From Actinoplanes missouriensis 431 (GTDB lineage: Bacteria; Actinomycetota; Actinomycetes; Mycobacteriales; Micromonosporaceae), in assembly GCF_000284295.1 (NCBI RefSeq), contig NC_017093.1:6696001-6760000 (forward strand): a DNA stretch of 64,000 nucleotides. The letters run 5' to 3'. How positions within the stretch are numbered: position 1 is the first letter of the stretch; every line of letters begins with the position of its first letter. The notes below the pieces were generated by a model. The model was not told the origin of the DNA. It worked only from the letters and a program-made list of their open reading frames with translations, and searched no databases. This document shows positions 27,120 through 36,025 of the stretch, one piece after another. The translations under genes and the position numbers were made by a program.

Positions 27120-28315
27120 CCTGGGATCTTCTCCTCGCGGGCGGCTCATCCGGCGACATCGCGATCACCGGTGGCCGGATCGCCGCGATCGGCGAGTTGT
27201 CCGGCGACGCCCGGCAGGTGGTCGACGTGACCGGCTGCCTGGTCACGCCGGGGCTGATCGACGTGCACACCCACGTCGGGCCGGGTTACTGGGGCATCGA
27301 CCCGGACCCGATCGCCTGGCACTCCGGCGTCACCACCTGGGTGGACGCCGGCTCCGCGGGGGCGTACACGGTGAGCGGCCTGCGCCGCGTCGCCGACACC
27401 ACCGCCGTCCGGGTCCGCGCCCTGCTCAACGTCTCCGCGGTCGGCCTGGCCGGGCGCACCGGCGAGAGCCGCGACCTGGCCAACTGCGACGTCGCGCTGG
27501 CGATCGACACGATTCAGGCGAACCGGGACCTCTTCCACGGCATCAAGGTGCGCATCGACAGCGAGACCGTGGGCGCCAACGGGGTCGAGCCGCTGCGCCG
27601 CGGGCTCGCCGCCGCCGAGGCGTGCGGCGTGCCGGTGATGGTCCACATCGGCACCGCACCGCCCACCCTCGACGAGGTGCTCGACCTGCTCCGCCCGGGC
27701 GACATCGTGACGCACTGCGCGAGCGGCATCGCGGCGCCGCTCGGCCCGGCGGTGCGGGCGGCCGCCGATCGCGGGGTGCTGCTCGACATCGGGCACGGCT
27801 CGGGCGGTTTCGCGTTCGACGTCCTGGAAGCACAGCTCGACGCGGGGCTGCGGCCGTACACGATCTCCACCGACCTGCACGCGCGCTCGCTGCACGGCCC
27901 GGTCTTCGACCTGCCCACCACGATGGCGAAACTGCTCGCCTGCGGCGTCGCCCTGCCCGACGTGGTCGCGGCGGTCACCACGCATCCGGCCCGGGCGCTG
28001 GGTCTGGCCTGCTCGCTGGAGGCAGGCGCTCCGGCCGACATCGCGATCTTCGAGGTACGGCCGGAGCCGCTCCCGGTCGTCGACGCCCACCGCCAGGTCC
28101 GGGTCTCCCCGGTACGGCTCGTGAACCGGGCCACCTACGTCGCCGGTCGCCTGCTCCCGCCCCGCCTGCCGGAGCCACCCGCCCCCTGGATCCCGCTCAC
28201 CGACGCGCAGCGGTCGGCGCTCGCCGCCCGCACGCAGTCCATCCGTGACCTGCTCACCACCCCGCTGGTCGGGGTGGACGGGCTGGCCGAACAGTTCCCA
28301 CGAAGGAGTTCCTGA
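27116..28315 (+). CDS. Amidohydrolase-superfamily deacetylase (EF0837/AHA3915-like)
   Basis: 399 residues. Metal-dependent amidohydrolase barrel: HTHVGPG (HxH metal ligands), HGIKVRI with the probable carbamylated Lys, MVHIGT and VTHCASG metal His residues, and the catalytic Asp in STDLHARS. The closest pattern is the deacetylase/dihydroorotase-like group annotated as amidohydrolase/deacetylase; relatives hydrolyse N-acyl or O-acyl groups of small acids. Its partners are the regulator (four-base overlap) and RidA (one-base overlap), so the three are made together. Removal of an N-acyl group from a D-amino acid would link the importer to the D-serine-dehydratase-like enzyme; this is inference. 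Confidence 0.8.
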   Translation: MTWDLLLAGGSSGDIAITGGRIAAIGELSGDARQVVDVTGCLVTPGLIDVHTHVGPGYWGIDPDPIAWHSGVTTWVDAGSAGAYTVSGLRRVADTTAVRVRALLNVSAVGLAGRTGESRDLANCDVALAIDTIQANRDLFHGIKVRIDSETVGANGVEPLRRGLAAAEACGVPVMVHIGTAPPTLDEVLDLLRPGDIVTHCASGIAAPLGPAVRAAADRGVLLDIGHGSGGFAFDVLEAQLDAGLRPYTISTDLHARSLHGPVFDLPTTMAKLLACGVALPDVVAAVTTHPARALGLACSLEAGAPADIAIFEVRPEPLPVVDAHRQVRVSPVRLVNRATYVAGRLLPPRLPEPPAPWIPLTDAQRSALAARTQSIRDLLTTPLVGVDGLAEQFPRRSS

Positions 28316-28695
28316 TGCCCAAGCGCGCTGTGATCACCGACAAGGCGGCGCCCGCCGGTGGCCCGTACTCGCACGCCGTCGTCGCCGGCGACACCGTCTA
28401 CCTGGCCGGCGCGGTCCCGATGCTGCCCGACGGCACCTGGGTGACCGGGAGTTTCGCGGAGCAGGCCCACGCCGCGTTCCGCAACCTGGCCGCGGTCGCC
28501 GAGGCCGCCGGGTCGAGCCTGGACCAGGCCGTGCGGGTCGGTGTCTACCTGCGCGACTTCGGTGACTTCCCGGAGATGAACGAGATCTACAAGGAGTACA
28601 TCAAGGGCGACGACCTTCCGGTACGCACGACGCTGCCGGTCGCGCTGGTCGGCTTCGACATCGAGATCGACGCCATCCTCTACACCGGCGCCTGA
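28315..28695 (+). CDS. ridA: RidA family enamine/imine deaminase
   Basis: 126 residues. Hydrolyses 2-aminoacrylate and other reactive enamines left by PLP dehydratases. YjgF/RidA signatures: GPYSHAVVAGDTVYLAG at the N-terminus, VRVGVYLRDFGDFPEMNEIY with the conserved substrate-binding surface, and PVRTTLPVALVGFDIEIDAI at the C-terminus, where the active-site Arg is in PVRTT. It overlaps the amidohydrolase stop by one base. Its placement with a D-serine-dehydratase-like gene in one island suggests a damage-control role for that enzyme. It ends the operon, followed by a strong hairpin. Confidence 0.9.
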   Translation: MPKRAVITDKAAPAGGPYSHAVVAGDTVYLAGAVPMLPDGTWVTGSFAEQAHAAFRNLAAVAEAAGSSLDQAVRVGVYLRDFGDFPEMNEIYKEYIKGDDLPVRTTLPVALVGFDIEIDAILYTGA

Positions 28696-28704
28696 GTACG
28701 TCTC

Positions 28705-28744
28705 CGCCGACGGCGGGCCGGACGCGTCCGGCCCGCCGTCGGCG
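28705..28744 (+). terminator. Terminator of the regulator-amidohydrolase-RidA operon
   Basis: An uninterrupted 18-bp inverted repeat (28705-28722 with 28727-28744) with a CGCG loop begins nine bases after the RidA stop. No U-tract, but the stem is very strong. Confidence 0.8.
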
Positions 28745-28792
28745 TGTGAAGCCGGCGGATAGCGACGGAGGTAACTGGGTAGGGGGAACCTC

Positions 28793-30373
28793 ATGCCTCA
28801 GCCCGGAGAGTTGCTAGGTGGCCGCTACCGGCTCGACGACCGGATAGCCGCAGGCGGCATGGGAGACGTCTGGCGCGCCACGGACACCGTCCTGGATCGG
28901 CCGGTCGCCGTGAAGACGCTGCTGGCCGGATACGCCGGTGACGAGTCGTTCCGGAGCCGGTTCCACCACGAGGCGCGGGCCATGGCGGCGCTGCGGCACG
29001 CGGGTGTCGTCCCGGTCTACGACTTCGGTGACACCGGTGACGGCGCCTACCTCGTGATGGCCCGCGTCGACGGCCAGCCGCTGGACCGGCGGATCGCCGA
29101 ACGCGGCGCGCTGAGCCCGGCGGAGACCATGTCGATCGTGGCTCAGGCCGCGCGGGCCCTGGCGGCCGCGCACGACACCGGGATCGTGCATCGCGACGTC
29201 AAACCCGGCAACCTGATCATCGAACCGGACGGCACCGTCGTCCTCGTCGACTTCGGCGTCGCCCGGTCCGCGCAGTCGGTGACGCTCACCGGCGCGCGGG
29301 AGGTGGTGGGCACCGCGCTGTACATCGCTCCGGAGCAGGTGTCTAAGCAGGCCACCGGCCCGGCCGCCGACGTGTACGCGCTCGGCGTCGTCGCCTACCA
29401 CTGCCTCGCCGGCCACCCGCCGTTCCTCGGCGACAACCCGCTCGCCGTGGCGTTGCAGCACGTGACCGACGAGCCGCCGCCGCTACCCGCCGGCGTGCCG
29501 GCGCCGGTGCGGGACCTGATCGCCACGGCGCTGGCGAAGGATCCGGCCGCCCGGTTCCCGTCGGCAGCGGCCATGGCGGACGCGGCGGACCGGGCCGTGG
29601 CCGGCACCGACCTGTCGGCGACCCTCGCCGGCGGCGCCGACACCGTCCGATTCAGTCCCGGAGCGGCCGGGACAGCGGGAGCAGCCGGGATAGCGGGAGC
29701 AGCCGGGACAACGGGAGCAGCCGGGATAGCGGGAGCGGCCGCCGCTTCGACGTCACCTGCCGAGACCGCGGTGACCTCGACCCGCGCGTGGACCCCACCG
29801 CCCGGAAGCATCCCGCCGCCGGACCCCACCGCGCGCACCGGTCCCGGCAAGCGACGCCACCTCGTCCTCCTCTCCGCCCTGCTCGCGGCCCTCATCGGCG
29901 CCGGAACCCTGATCGCGGTGGCCGACCCGTTCGGCTTCTTCCCCGCGACCGCCCCGGCGACCACCGAGCCCGCGCCCCAGGAGTCGGCGAGCAAGCCCGG
30001 CGGCGCCGCGAAGGAGAACCGGAACGACGCCGGCGAGGCCGCGACGACGAGCACCAAGGGCCAGGAGAAGAAGAGGTCCGCCGAGAGCCCGGCGGCCCGC
30101 GCCTCGCGGACCACCACGGCGCCCGCCGCCACCGCGACCACGCAGCCGGAGACCACCGCCCCGGAGACGACCGCGACCACTACACCCGCCGAGGATCCGG
30201 CGACCGCGACGACCGCGCCGGAGACCACCACGAACCCGACCGGCGACTCCGGCGGGAACGGCAACGGGAACGGCAACGGCAACGGCGGCGGAAACGGCAA
30301 TGGCAACGGCAACGGCAACGGGGACGACGAGGAGGACGGGAGTAACGCGGAAAACGAGCAAGAGACCGAATAG
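28793..30373 (+). CDS. Transmembrane Ser/Thr protein kinase (Pkn type)
   Basis: 526 residues. Full kinase domain at residues ~10-270: glycine loop AAGGMGDVW, VAVKTLL Lys, catalytic loop HRDVKPGN, DFGVAR, and ALYIAPEQV before the activation segment. An Ala/Gly-rich linker, a TM helix near 360-383, and an extracellular tail rich in Thr/Ala/Pro ending in a GNGNGNG tract and an acidic end follow. No PASTA repeats, so it is not a PknB ortholog. The tail looks like a disordered wall-spanning spacer. It is transcribed separately from RidA. Confidence 0.92.
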   Translation: MPQPGELLGGRYRLDDRIAAGGMGDVWRATDTVLDRPVAVKTLLAGYAGDESFRSRFHHEARAMAALRHAGVVPVYDFGDTGDGAYLVMARVDGQPLDRRIAERGALSPAETMSIVAQAARALAAAHDTGIVHRDVKPGNLIIEPDGTVVLVDFGVARSAQSVTLTGAREVVGTALYIAPEQVSKQATGPAADVYALGVVAYHCLAGHPPFLGDNPLAVALQHVTDEPPPLPAGVPAPVRDLIATALAKDPAARFPSAAAMADAADRAVAGTDLSATLAGGADTVRFSPGAAGTAGAAGIAGAAGTTGAAGIAGAAAASTSPAETAVTSTRAWTPPPGSIPPPDPTARTGPGKRRHLVLLSALLAALIGAGTLIAVADPFGFFPATAPATTEPAPQESASKPGGAAKENRNDAGEAATTSTKGQEKKRSAESPAARASRTTTAPAATATTQPETTAPETTATTTPAEDPATATTAPETTTNPTGDSGGNGNGNGNGNGGGNGNGNGNGNGDDEEDGSNAENEQETE

Positions 30374-30473
30374 TGACGGTATAACTGTGCTGACTCTGTG
30401 TGCCGGTCGGTAGTATCGGCACTTTCAGTCCGCAGGGCGAGTCGGCGTTTGCGGGGCGATTCGAAGGCAGGAC

Positions 30474-32708
30474 ATGTCGGTCATCCACGGCTCCGGTGTC
30501 ACCTCACGTGCTTCCGAGACGTCGGCACCGGCCGGCAGACCCCGCCCGCATCTCGGCTTCCGGCCGGACATCGAGGGCATGCGCGCGATCGCGGTGACCC
30601 TCGTGGTCCTCTCGCACGCCGGTGTCGCGGCGCTGGCCGGCGGTTACGTGGGCGTCGACGTCTTCTTCGTGATCTCCGGATTCCTGATCACCACGCTGCT
30701 CCTCAAGGAGTTGGACCGTACCGGCACCGTCTCGCTGGCCAGCTTCTACGCCCGCCGGGCGGTGCGCCTGCTGCCGGCCTCGGCGGTGGTCCTGGTCGCC
30801 ACGCTGGCCGGCGCCTGGCTCTGGCTGCCGTCGACCCGGTTCCACTCGATCAGCCTGGACGCGCTCTTCACCACGTTCTACGGCATCAACTGGCGCCTGG
30901 CCGACGAGGGCGTGCAGTACCTGAACGCCGACGCCGCCCCCTCGCCTCTGCAACACTTCTGGTCGCTGGCCGTCGAGGAGCAGTTCTACCTGGTCTGGCC
31001 GCTGCTCATGCTGGTCTACGCCGCGGTCTGGGCCCGCCGCCGCACCCGGCCCAAGGTCGCCATCCCGGCCCAGCGCACCTCCAGCTTCGCGGAGAGCAGG
31101 CCTGAGAACCCCGGGCAAACCCCCTCCGCGGTACGGGTGAAGCACGTCCCGCTGACCGTGATCCTCGCCCTGATCGCGGTGATCTCGCTGGTCGCCAGCA
31201 TCACGCAGACCGAGTCGGCGGCCCCCTGGGCGTACTTCGGAGCGCACACCCGCGCCTGGGAGCTGGCGATCGGCGCGCTCGTGGCGGTCGGCGCCTCCCG
31301 GCTGGCCGGCCTGCCCGGCCGGTTCGCCGCCGTGCTGACCTGGCTCGGCATGGCCGCCGTGATCAGCTCGGCGTTCCTCTACGGCGAGGACACCGCGTTC
31401 CCCGGCTCGGCCGCGCTGCTGCCGGTCCTCGGGTCCGCGGCGATCATCGCGGCCGGTTGCGCCGCGCCGGCGGGCAGCGCCGCGGTGGTGCTGCGCACCC
31501 GGCCGTTCCAGCTGATCGGGCGGTACTCGTACAGCTGGTACCTGTGGCACTGGCCGGTGCTGATGATCGGTCCCGCGGCGCTCGGCCGGGAGCCGTCGCT
31601 GAAACTCGGGCTGGCGCTCTCCGCCGCGTCGCTGCTGGTCGCCGTCGCGTCGTACCACCTGGTGGAGAACCCGGTCCGGAACCGTCCCTGGATCAAGTCG
31701 AGCGCCCGCCGCGGCCTGGCCGTCGGGCTGGCGCTGACCGCGGTGACGGCCGGCCTCTCCCTGGCCGCCACCCGGTTCACCCCGTCGGTGACGACCGGTG
31801 ACGCGGTCGCGGAGACGGGCGGCCTGCTCGCCGGGGCGACCGATCCGCGGGCCGAGTTGCGTACCCTGCTGGCCGAGGCCGCGCAGCAGCGCACGCTGCC
31901 GGCGAACCTGCGCCCGGCCCCGGCGGACGCCGCCAAGGACCAGCCGGTGATCTACCGGGACCACTGCCACGTCGACTATCCGTTCGTCGCCGCCGACAAC
32001 CCCTGTGTGTACGGCGACCGCTCCGCCTCCGACGCGATGTTCCTGCTCGGCGACTCGCACGCGGCCCACTGGTTCCCCGCGGTCGACGCGGTCGCCCGGG
32101 AGCGCGGCCTGAAACTCTTCTCCCGGACGAAGGCCGCCTGCCAGGCCCCGTCGGTGCTGGTCTTCAACGGCGTGCTGAAGCGGCCCTACCAGGAGTGCGC
32201 GGAGTGGCGGGAGAAGGTCTTCGCCGAGATCGACGAGCAGCGGCCGAAATTCGTGGTCCTCTCCTCGAACGGCGGGGACAGCGGCGGCCTGGTCTCGCCG
32301 GAGAACAAGCCGCTGGACCGCGGGCCGGACCGGGACAAACTCTGGGTGGACGCCTGGGACCGCACGCTCGACCGGATCGAGAAAGCCGGCGCCACACCCG
32401 TCCTGCTGCTGGACACCCCGTGGCCGGCCGGGTCGACGCCGGAGTGCGTGGTGACCCACCCGGACGCGGTGAACCGGTGCGCCCGCCCGGCGCGGGAGGC
32501 GTTCGTGGAGCCCGCCCGCCGGAAACTGGTCGCGGCGGCCGCCCGGGAGCGGGGCGCCACGGTGATCGACACGAAGGACTGGTTCTGCACCGCGCAGGTC
32601 TGCCCGGCGGTCGTCGGCAACCTGATGGTCTGGAAGGACAGCAGCCACATCAGCACCGGGTACGCCGAGATGCTGACGCCGCTGCTGAGCAGGGGCATGC
32701 CGAAGTAA
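30474..32708 (+). CDS. Membrane acyltransferase with SGNH hydrolase domain (OafA type)
   Basis: 744 residues. N-terminal acyltransferase-3 domain of ~10 TM helices: FRPDIEGMRAIAVTLVVLSHAG, GVDVFFVISGFLIT, and the HWPVLM motif with the conserved His. The C-terminal extracytoplasmic SGNH domain starts at LLGDSHAAHWFPA. Such proteins move acyl groups, often acetyl, from the cytosol onto cell-surface glycans. The target polymer is unknown. A strong palindrome follows the stop, so it is probably monocistronic. Confidence 0.9.
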   Translation: MSVIHGSGVTSRASETSAPAGRPRPHLGFRPDIEGMRAIAVTLVVLSHAGVAALAGGYVGVDVFFVISGFLITTLLLKELDRTGTVSLASFYARRAVRLLPASAVVLVATLAGAWLWLPSTRFHSISLDALFTTFYGINWRLADEGVQYLNADAAPSPLQHFWSLAVEEQFYLVWPLLMLVYAAVWARRRTRPKVAIPAQRTSSFAESRPENPGQTPSAVRVKHVPLTVILALIAVISLVASITQTESAAPWAYFGAHTRAWELAIGALVAVGASRLAGLPGRFAAVLTWLGMAAVISSAFLYGEDTAFPGSAALLPVLGSAAIIAAGCAAPAGSAAVVLRTRPFQLIGRYSYSWYLWHWPVLMIGPAALGREPSLKLGLALSAASLLVAVASYHLVENPVRNRPWIKSSARRGLAVGLALTAVTAGLSLAATRFTPSVTTGDAVAETGGLLAGATDPRAELRTLLAEAAQQRTLPANLRPAPADAAKDQPVIYRDHCHVDYPFVAADNPCVYGDRSASDAMFLLGDSHAAHWFPAVDAVARERGLKLFSRTKAACQAPSVLVFNGVLKRPYQECAEWREKVFAEIDEQRPKFVVLSSNGGDSGGLVSPENKPLDRGPDRDKLWVDAWDRTLDRIEKAGATPVLLLDTPWPAGSTPECVVTHPDAVNRCARPAREAFVEPARRKLVAAAARERGATVIDTKDWFCTAQVCPAVVGNLMVWKDSSHISTGYAEMLTPLLSRGMPK

Positions 32709-32753
32709 CCGCCCGGGAAATCCGGTACCGGCCGGTACCGGATCATCGGGCGG
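32709..32753 (+). terminator. Cruciform terminator after the acyltransferase
   Basis: An outer 7-bp stem (32709-32715 with 32747-32753) encloses a perfect 24-base palindrome (32720-32743). It begins at the base after the TAA and separates the acyltransferase from the urease operon. Confidence 0.7.
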
Positions 32754-32847
32754 CGATCATCGAACCGGAGGACGAACGTCCGAACCGGGGGAAACACGTC
32801 CGAAACTTCCAGCTGCGAGCATTCCGGGGCGCGATCGGGAGGTCCCT

Positions 32848-33150
32848 TTGTTCCTCAGCCAGCACGAGCAGGAAAGACTGCTCATCCACGTGGCGGCCGA
32901 CGTCGCCCGGCGCCGCCGAGACCGGGGTCTGCGGCTCAACCATCCGGAAGCCACCGCGATCATCACCGCGTTCCTGCTGGAGGGGGCGCGCGACGGCCGT
33001 ACCGTCGCGGACCTGATGGACGCCGGGCGCCGGGTGCTGACCCGCGACGACGTCCTGGAGGGGGTGCCCGAGATGCTCGCCGAGGTGCAGGTCGAGGCGA
33101 CCTTCCCGGACGGCACCAAGCTCGTCACCGTGCACGGGCCGATCTCATGA
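32848..33150 (+). CDS. ureA: Urease gamma subunit
   Basis: 100 residues, standard length. Smallest structural subunit of nickel urease, which splits urea into ammonia and carbamate. Signatures LSQHEQERLLIHVAADVARR and RLNHPEATAIITAFLLEGARDG are typical. The start is TTG with GGAGG five bases upstream; no ATG/GTG fits. The stop overlaps the ureB ATG. Confidence 0.97.
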   Translation: MFLSQHEQERLLIHVAADVARRRRDRGLRLNHPEATAIITAFLLEGARDGRTVADLMDAGRRVLTRDDVLEGVPEMLAEVQVEATFPDGTKLVTVHGPIS

Positions 33151-33566
33151 CGGTCCCCGGCGAGATCCTGTACGGCGACGGCGACATCGAGATCAACGCG
33201 GGCCGCCCGACCCGGGCGCTGACCGTGCACAACACCGGTGACCGGCCGGTCCAGGTCGGATCGCATTTCCACTTCGCCGAGTCCAACGCGGCTCTGGAGT
33301 TCGACCGGGACGCCGCCTGGGGTTACCGCCTCGGCGTGCCGGCCGGCACGTCGGTGCGGTTCGAGCCGGGCATCCCGCGTGACGTCACGCTGGTGGCTCT
33401 GGCCGGCCGGCGCATCGTCCCGGGCCTGCGCGGCCTGGCCGGCGGCCCGCTCGACGCCGAGGCGCCGGCCCCGGAACCCGATCCGTCCGACATCGAACCG
33501 GCCGGTTCCCTCGACGAGGACACCGGCGAGAGCCAGCCCACCGGCGACAACGGCAGCCCGCGGTGA
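33147..33566 (+). CDS. ureB: Urease beta subunit
   Basis: 139 residues. Core motifs PGEILYGDGDIEINAGR, VHNTGDRPVQVGSHFHFAE and GYRLGVPAGTSVRFEPG. The last ~35 residues form an acidic Pro-rich tail (PEPDPSDIEPAGSLDEDTGE) not needed for the fold. It overlaps ureA by four bases and is 43 bases from ureC. Confidence 0.97.
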   Translation: MTVPGEILYGDGDIEINAGRPTRALTVHNTGDRPVQVGSHFHFAESNAALEFDRDAAWGYRLGVPAGTSVRFEPGIPRDVTLVALAGRRIVPGLRGLAGGPLDAEAPAPEPDPSDIEPAGSLDEDTGESQPTGDNGSPR

Positions 33567-33609
33567 GCCGCTCCCCGCTGCACGGGCACAGCCTGAACGG
33601 AGAGCCGGC

Positions 33610-35328
33610 ATGACCAGACTGGACCGCAGCCGGTACGCCGCCCTCTACGGGCCCACCGCCGGTGACCGGATCCGGCTCGCCGACACCAACCTGCTGATCG
33701 AGATCGAGGAGGACCGCAGCTGCGGGCCGCGGCCCGGGGACGAGGTCGTCTTCGGCGGCGGCAAGGTGATCCGCGAGTCGATGGGACAGTCCCGCGCCAC
33801 CCGCGCCGAGGGCACCCCGGACACCGTGATCACCGGCGTGGTCGTCCTCGACCACTGGGGCGTCGTCAAGGCCGACGTGGGCATCCGCGACGGGCGGATC
33901 GCGGCGATCGGCAAGGCCGGCAACCCGGACACCATGGACGGGGTCCACCCGGACCTGGTGATCGGCGCCAGCACCGAGATCATCGCGGGTAACGGCAAGA
34001 TCCTGACGGCCGGCGCGATCGACAGCCACGTCCACCTGATCAGCCCGACCATCCTGGACACCGCGCTCGCGTCCGGCATCACCACGATCATCGGCGGCGG
34101 CACCGGGCCGGCCGAGGGCACCAAGGCGACCACCGTCACGCCGAACGCCTGGCACCTGGCCCGGATGCTGGAGTCGCTGGACACCTGGCCGATCAACGTG
34201 CTGCTGCTCGGCAAGGGCAACACGATGTCCACCGAGTCGATGTGGGAGCAGCTGCGCGGCGGCGCCGGCGGTTTCAAGCTGCACGAGGACTGGGGCACCA
34301 CGCCTGCCGCGATCGACGCCTGCCTGACCGTGGCGGACGCCTCCGGCGTGCAGATCGCGATCCACACCGACACGCTGAACGAGGCGGGCTTCGTCGAGGA
34401 GACGTTGCGGGCCATCGCCGGGCGCTCGATCCACGCGTACCACACCGAGGGGGCCGGCGGCGGGCACGCGCCGGACATCATCACCGTCGCGTCCCACCCG
34501 AACATCCTGCCGTCCTCGACGAACCCGACCCGGCCGTACACCCGTAACACCCTCAGCGAGCACCTCGACATGCTGATGGTCTGCCACCACCTGAACTCGG
34601 CGGTGCCGGAGGATCTGGCGTTCGCGGAGAGCCGGATCCGGCCGTCCACCATGGCCGCCGAGGACTACCTGCACGACCTCGGGGCGATCTCGATGATCGG
34701 CTCGGACTCGCAGGCGATGGGCCGGGTCGGTGAGGTGATCACGCGTACCTGGCAGACCGCGCACGTCATGAAGGCGCGCGTCGGCGCACTCGCGGGCGAC
34801 GGCGCCGCCGACAACAACCGGGCGAAACGGTACGTCGCGAAATACACGCTCTGCCCGGCCGTCGCGCACGGCATGGCCGAGCAGGTCGGTTCGGTCGAGC
34901 CGGGGAAACTCGCCGACCTGGTGCTCTGGGACCCGGCCTTCTTCGGCGTCCGGCCGTCGCTCGTGATCAAGGGCGGGATGATCGCGTACGCGCAGATGGG
35001 CGACGCGAACGCCTCCATCCCGACGCCGCAGCCGATGCTGCCACGGCCGATGTTCGGGTCCTACGGCGTCGTGCCGTCGCAGACGTCGGTGGCGTTCGTC
35101 GCCCCGGCGGCCATCGACGCGCTGCTCTCCGACCGGATCGGGGTGAAACGGGCGCTCGTCCCGGTCTCCGACACCCGGTCGGTGGGCAAGGCCGACATGG
35201 TGCACAACGACGCGATGCCGCGGATCGAGGTCAGCGCGGACACCTTCGAGGTACGGATCGACGGCCAGGTCATCGAGCCCGAGCCGGTGTCGGAGCTGCC
35301 CATGGCTCAGCGGTACTTCCTGTTCTGA
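33610..35328 (+). CDS. ureC: Urease alpha (catalytic) subunit
   Basis: 572 residues. Binds two nickel ions bridged by a carbamylated lysine. Active-site features: SHVHLI (nickel His), GGFKLHEDWG (carbamylated Lys), IAIHTDTLNE, HTEGAGGGHAPDI, and the mobile flap His in MVCHHLN. ATG at 33610 has GGAG seven bases upstream; the longer open frame upstream is antisense-like ureB reading. Its stop begins a fourfold stop-start repeat leading into ureF. Confidence 0.98.
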   Translation: MTRLDRSRYAALYGPTAGDRIRLADTNLLIEIEEDRSCGPRPGDEVVFGGGKVIRESMGQSRATRAEGTPDTVITGVVVLDHWGVVKADVGIRDGRIAAIGKAGNPDTMDGVHPDLVIGASTEIIAGNGKILTAGAIDSHVHLISPTILDTALASGITTIIGGGTGPAEGTKATTVTPNAWHLARMLESLDTWPINVLLLGKGNTMSTESMWEQLRGGAGGFKLHEDWGTTPAAIDACLTVADASGVQIAIHTDTLNEAGFVEETLRAIAGRSIHAYHTEGAGGGHAPDIITVASHPNILPSSTNPTRPYTRNTLSEHLDMLMVCHHLNSAVPEDLAFAESRIRPSTMAAEDYLHDLGAISMIGSDSQAMGRVGEVITRTWQTAHVMKARVGALAGDGAADNNRAKRYVAKYTLCPAVAHGMAEQVGSVEPGKLADLVLWDPAFFGVRPSLVIKGGMIAYAQMGDANASIPTPQPMLPRPMFGSYGVVPSQTSVAFVAPAAIDALLSDRIGVKRALVPVSDTRSVGKADMVHNDAMPRIEVSADTFEVRIDGQVIEPEPVSELPMAQRYFLF

Positions 35329-35388
35329 CATGAGCCGGATCTGACATGAGCCTGATCTGACATGAGCCCGATCTGACATGAGTCTTGC
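35325..35388 (+). repeat. 16-bp stop-start repeats between ureC and ureF
   Basis: CTGACATGAGCCNGAT repeats at 35325, 35341 and 35357, then the ureF start itself (35373-35388). Each unit carries TGA followed one base later by ATG, making three four-codon mini-ORFs (ATG AGC CNG ATC TGA) that end one base before the next ATG. The last ATG is ureF. Confidence 0.9.
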
Positions 35389-36025
35389 AACGTTGCTGCT
35401 GCTCGCGGACGGGCGGCTGCCGTCCGGCGGCCATGCCCACTCGGGCGGGCTGGAGGCCCAGGTCGCGGCGGGCCGGGTCACCGACGTCACCGGGCTGGAC
35501 GGGTTCCTCCGCGGCCGGCTCGCCACCGGGGGCCTGGTCGCCGCGGCGTTCGCGGCGGCCGCCTGCGCGGACGTGAGCCGCGGCGCCGAGCTCGACGACG
35601 GTCTCGACGCGCGGACACCCTCCCCCGCGCTGCGCAAGGCGTCCCGGGCGCAGGGCCGCGCGCTGCTCCGGGCCGGCCGGGCGATGTGGCAGCTGCCCGG
35701 CAGACGCGGCCGGGACCCGCATCAGCCGGTCGCGCTCGGGTTTCTGGCCGCGGCTGCCGGGCTGACGCCCGCCGAGGCCGCGGTCGCCGCGGCGCACGGC
35801 ACGATCACCGGTCCGGCCAGCGCGGCGGTCCGGCTCCTCGGGCTTGATCCGTACGGCGTGCACGCCCTGCTCGCCCGTCTCACTTCCGACTGTGACCGGA
35901 TCGCGGCGCTGGCCGCGGCCCGGCAGCACGACGCGGTCGACGACCTGCCGGCCGCGGGAGCTCCCCTGCTCGACATCGGCGCCGAGCACCACGCCACCTG
36001 GGAGGTGCGTCTCTTTGCATCCTGA
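35378..36025 (+). CDS. ureF: Urease accessory protein UreF
   Basis: 215 residues. Helical accessory protein that with UreD and UreG docks on apo-urease and gates GTP-dependent nickel loading. Signatures: LLLADGRLPSGGHAHSGGLE, AAAAGLTPAEAAVAAAHG, SAAVRLLGLDPYGVHALL. The stop overlaps the ureG start by 11 bases. Confidence 0.93.
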   Translation: MSLATLLLLADGRLPSGGHAHSGGLEAQVAAGRVTDVTGLDGFLRGRLATGGLVAAAFAAAACADVSRGAELDDGLDARTPSPALRKASRAQGRALLRAGRAMWQLPGRRGRDPHQPVALGFLAAAAGLTPAEAAVAAAHGTITGPASAAVRLLGLDPYGVHALLARLTSDCDRIAALAAARQHDAVDDLPAAGAPLLDIGAEHHATWEVRLFAS

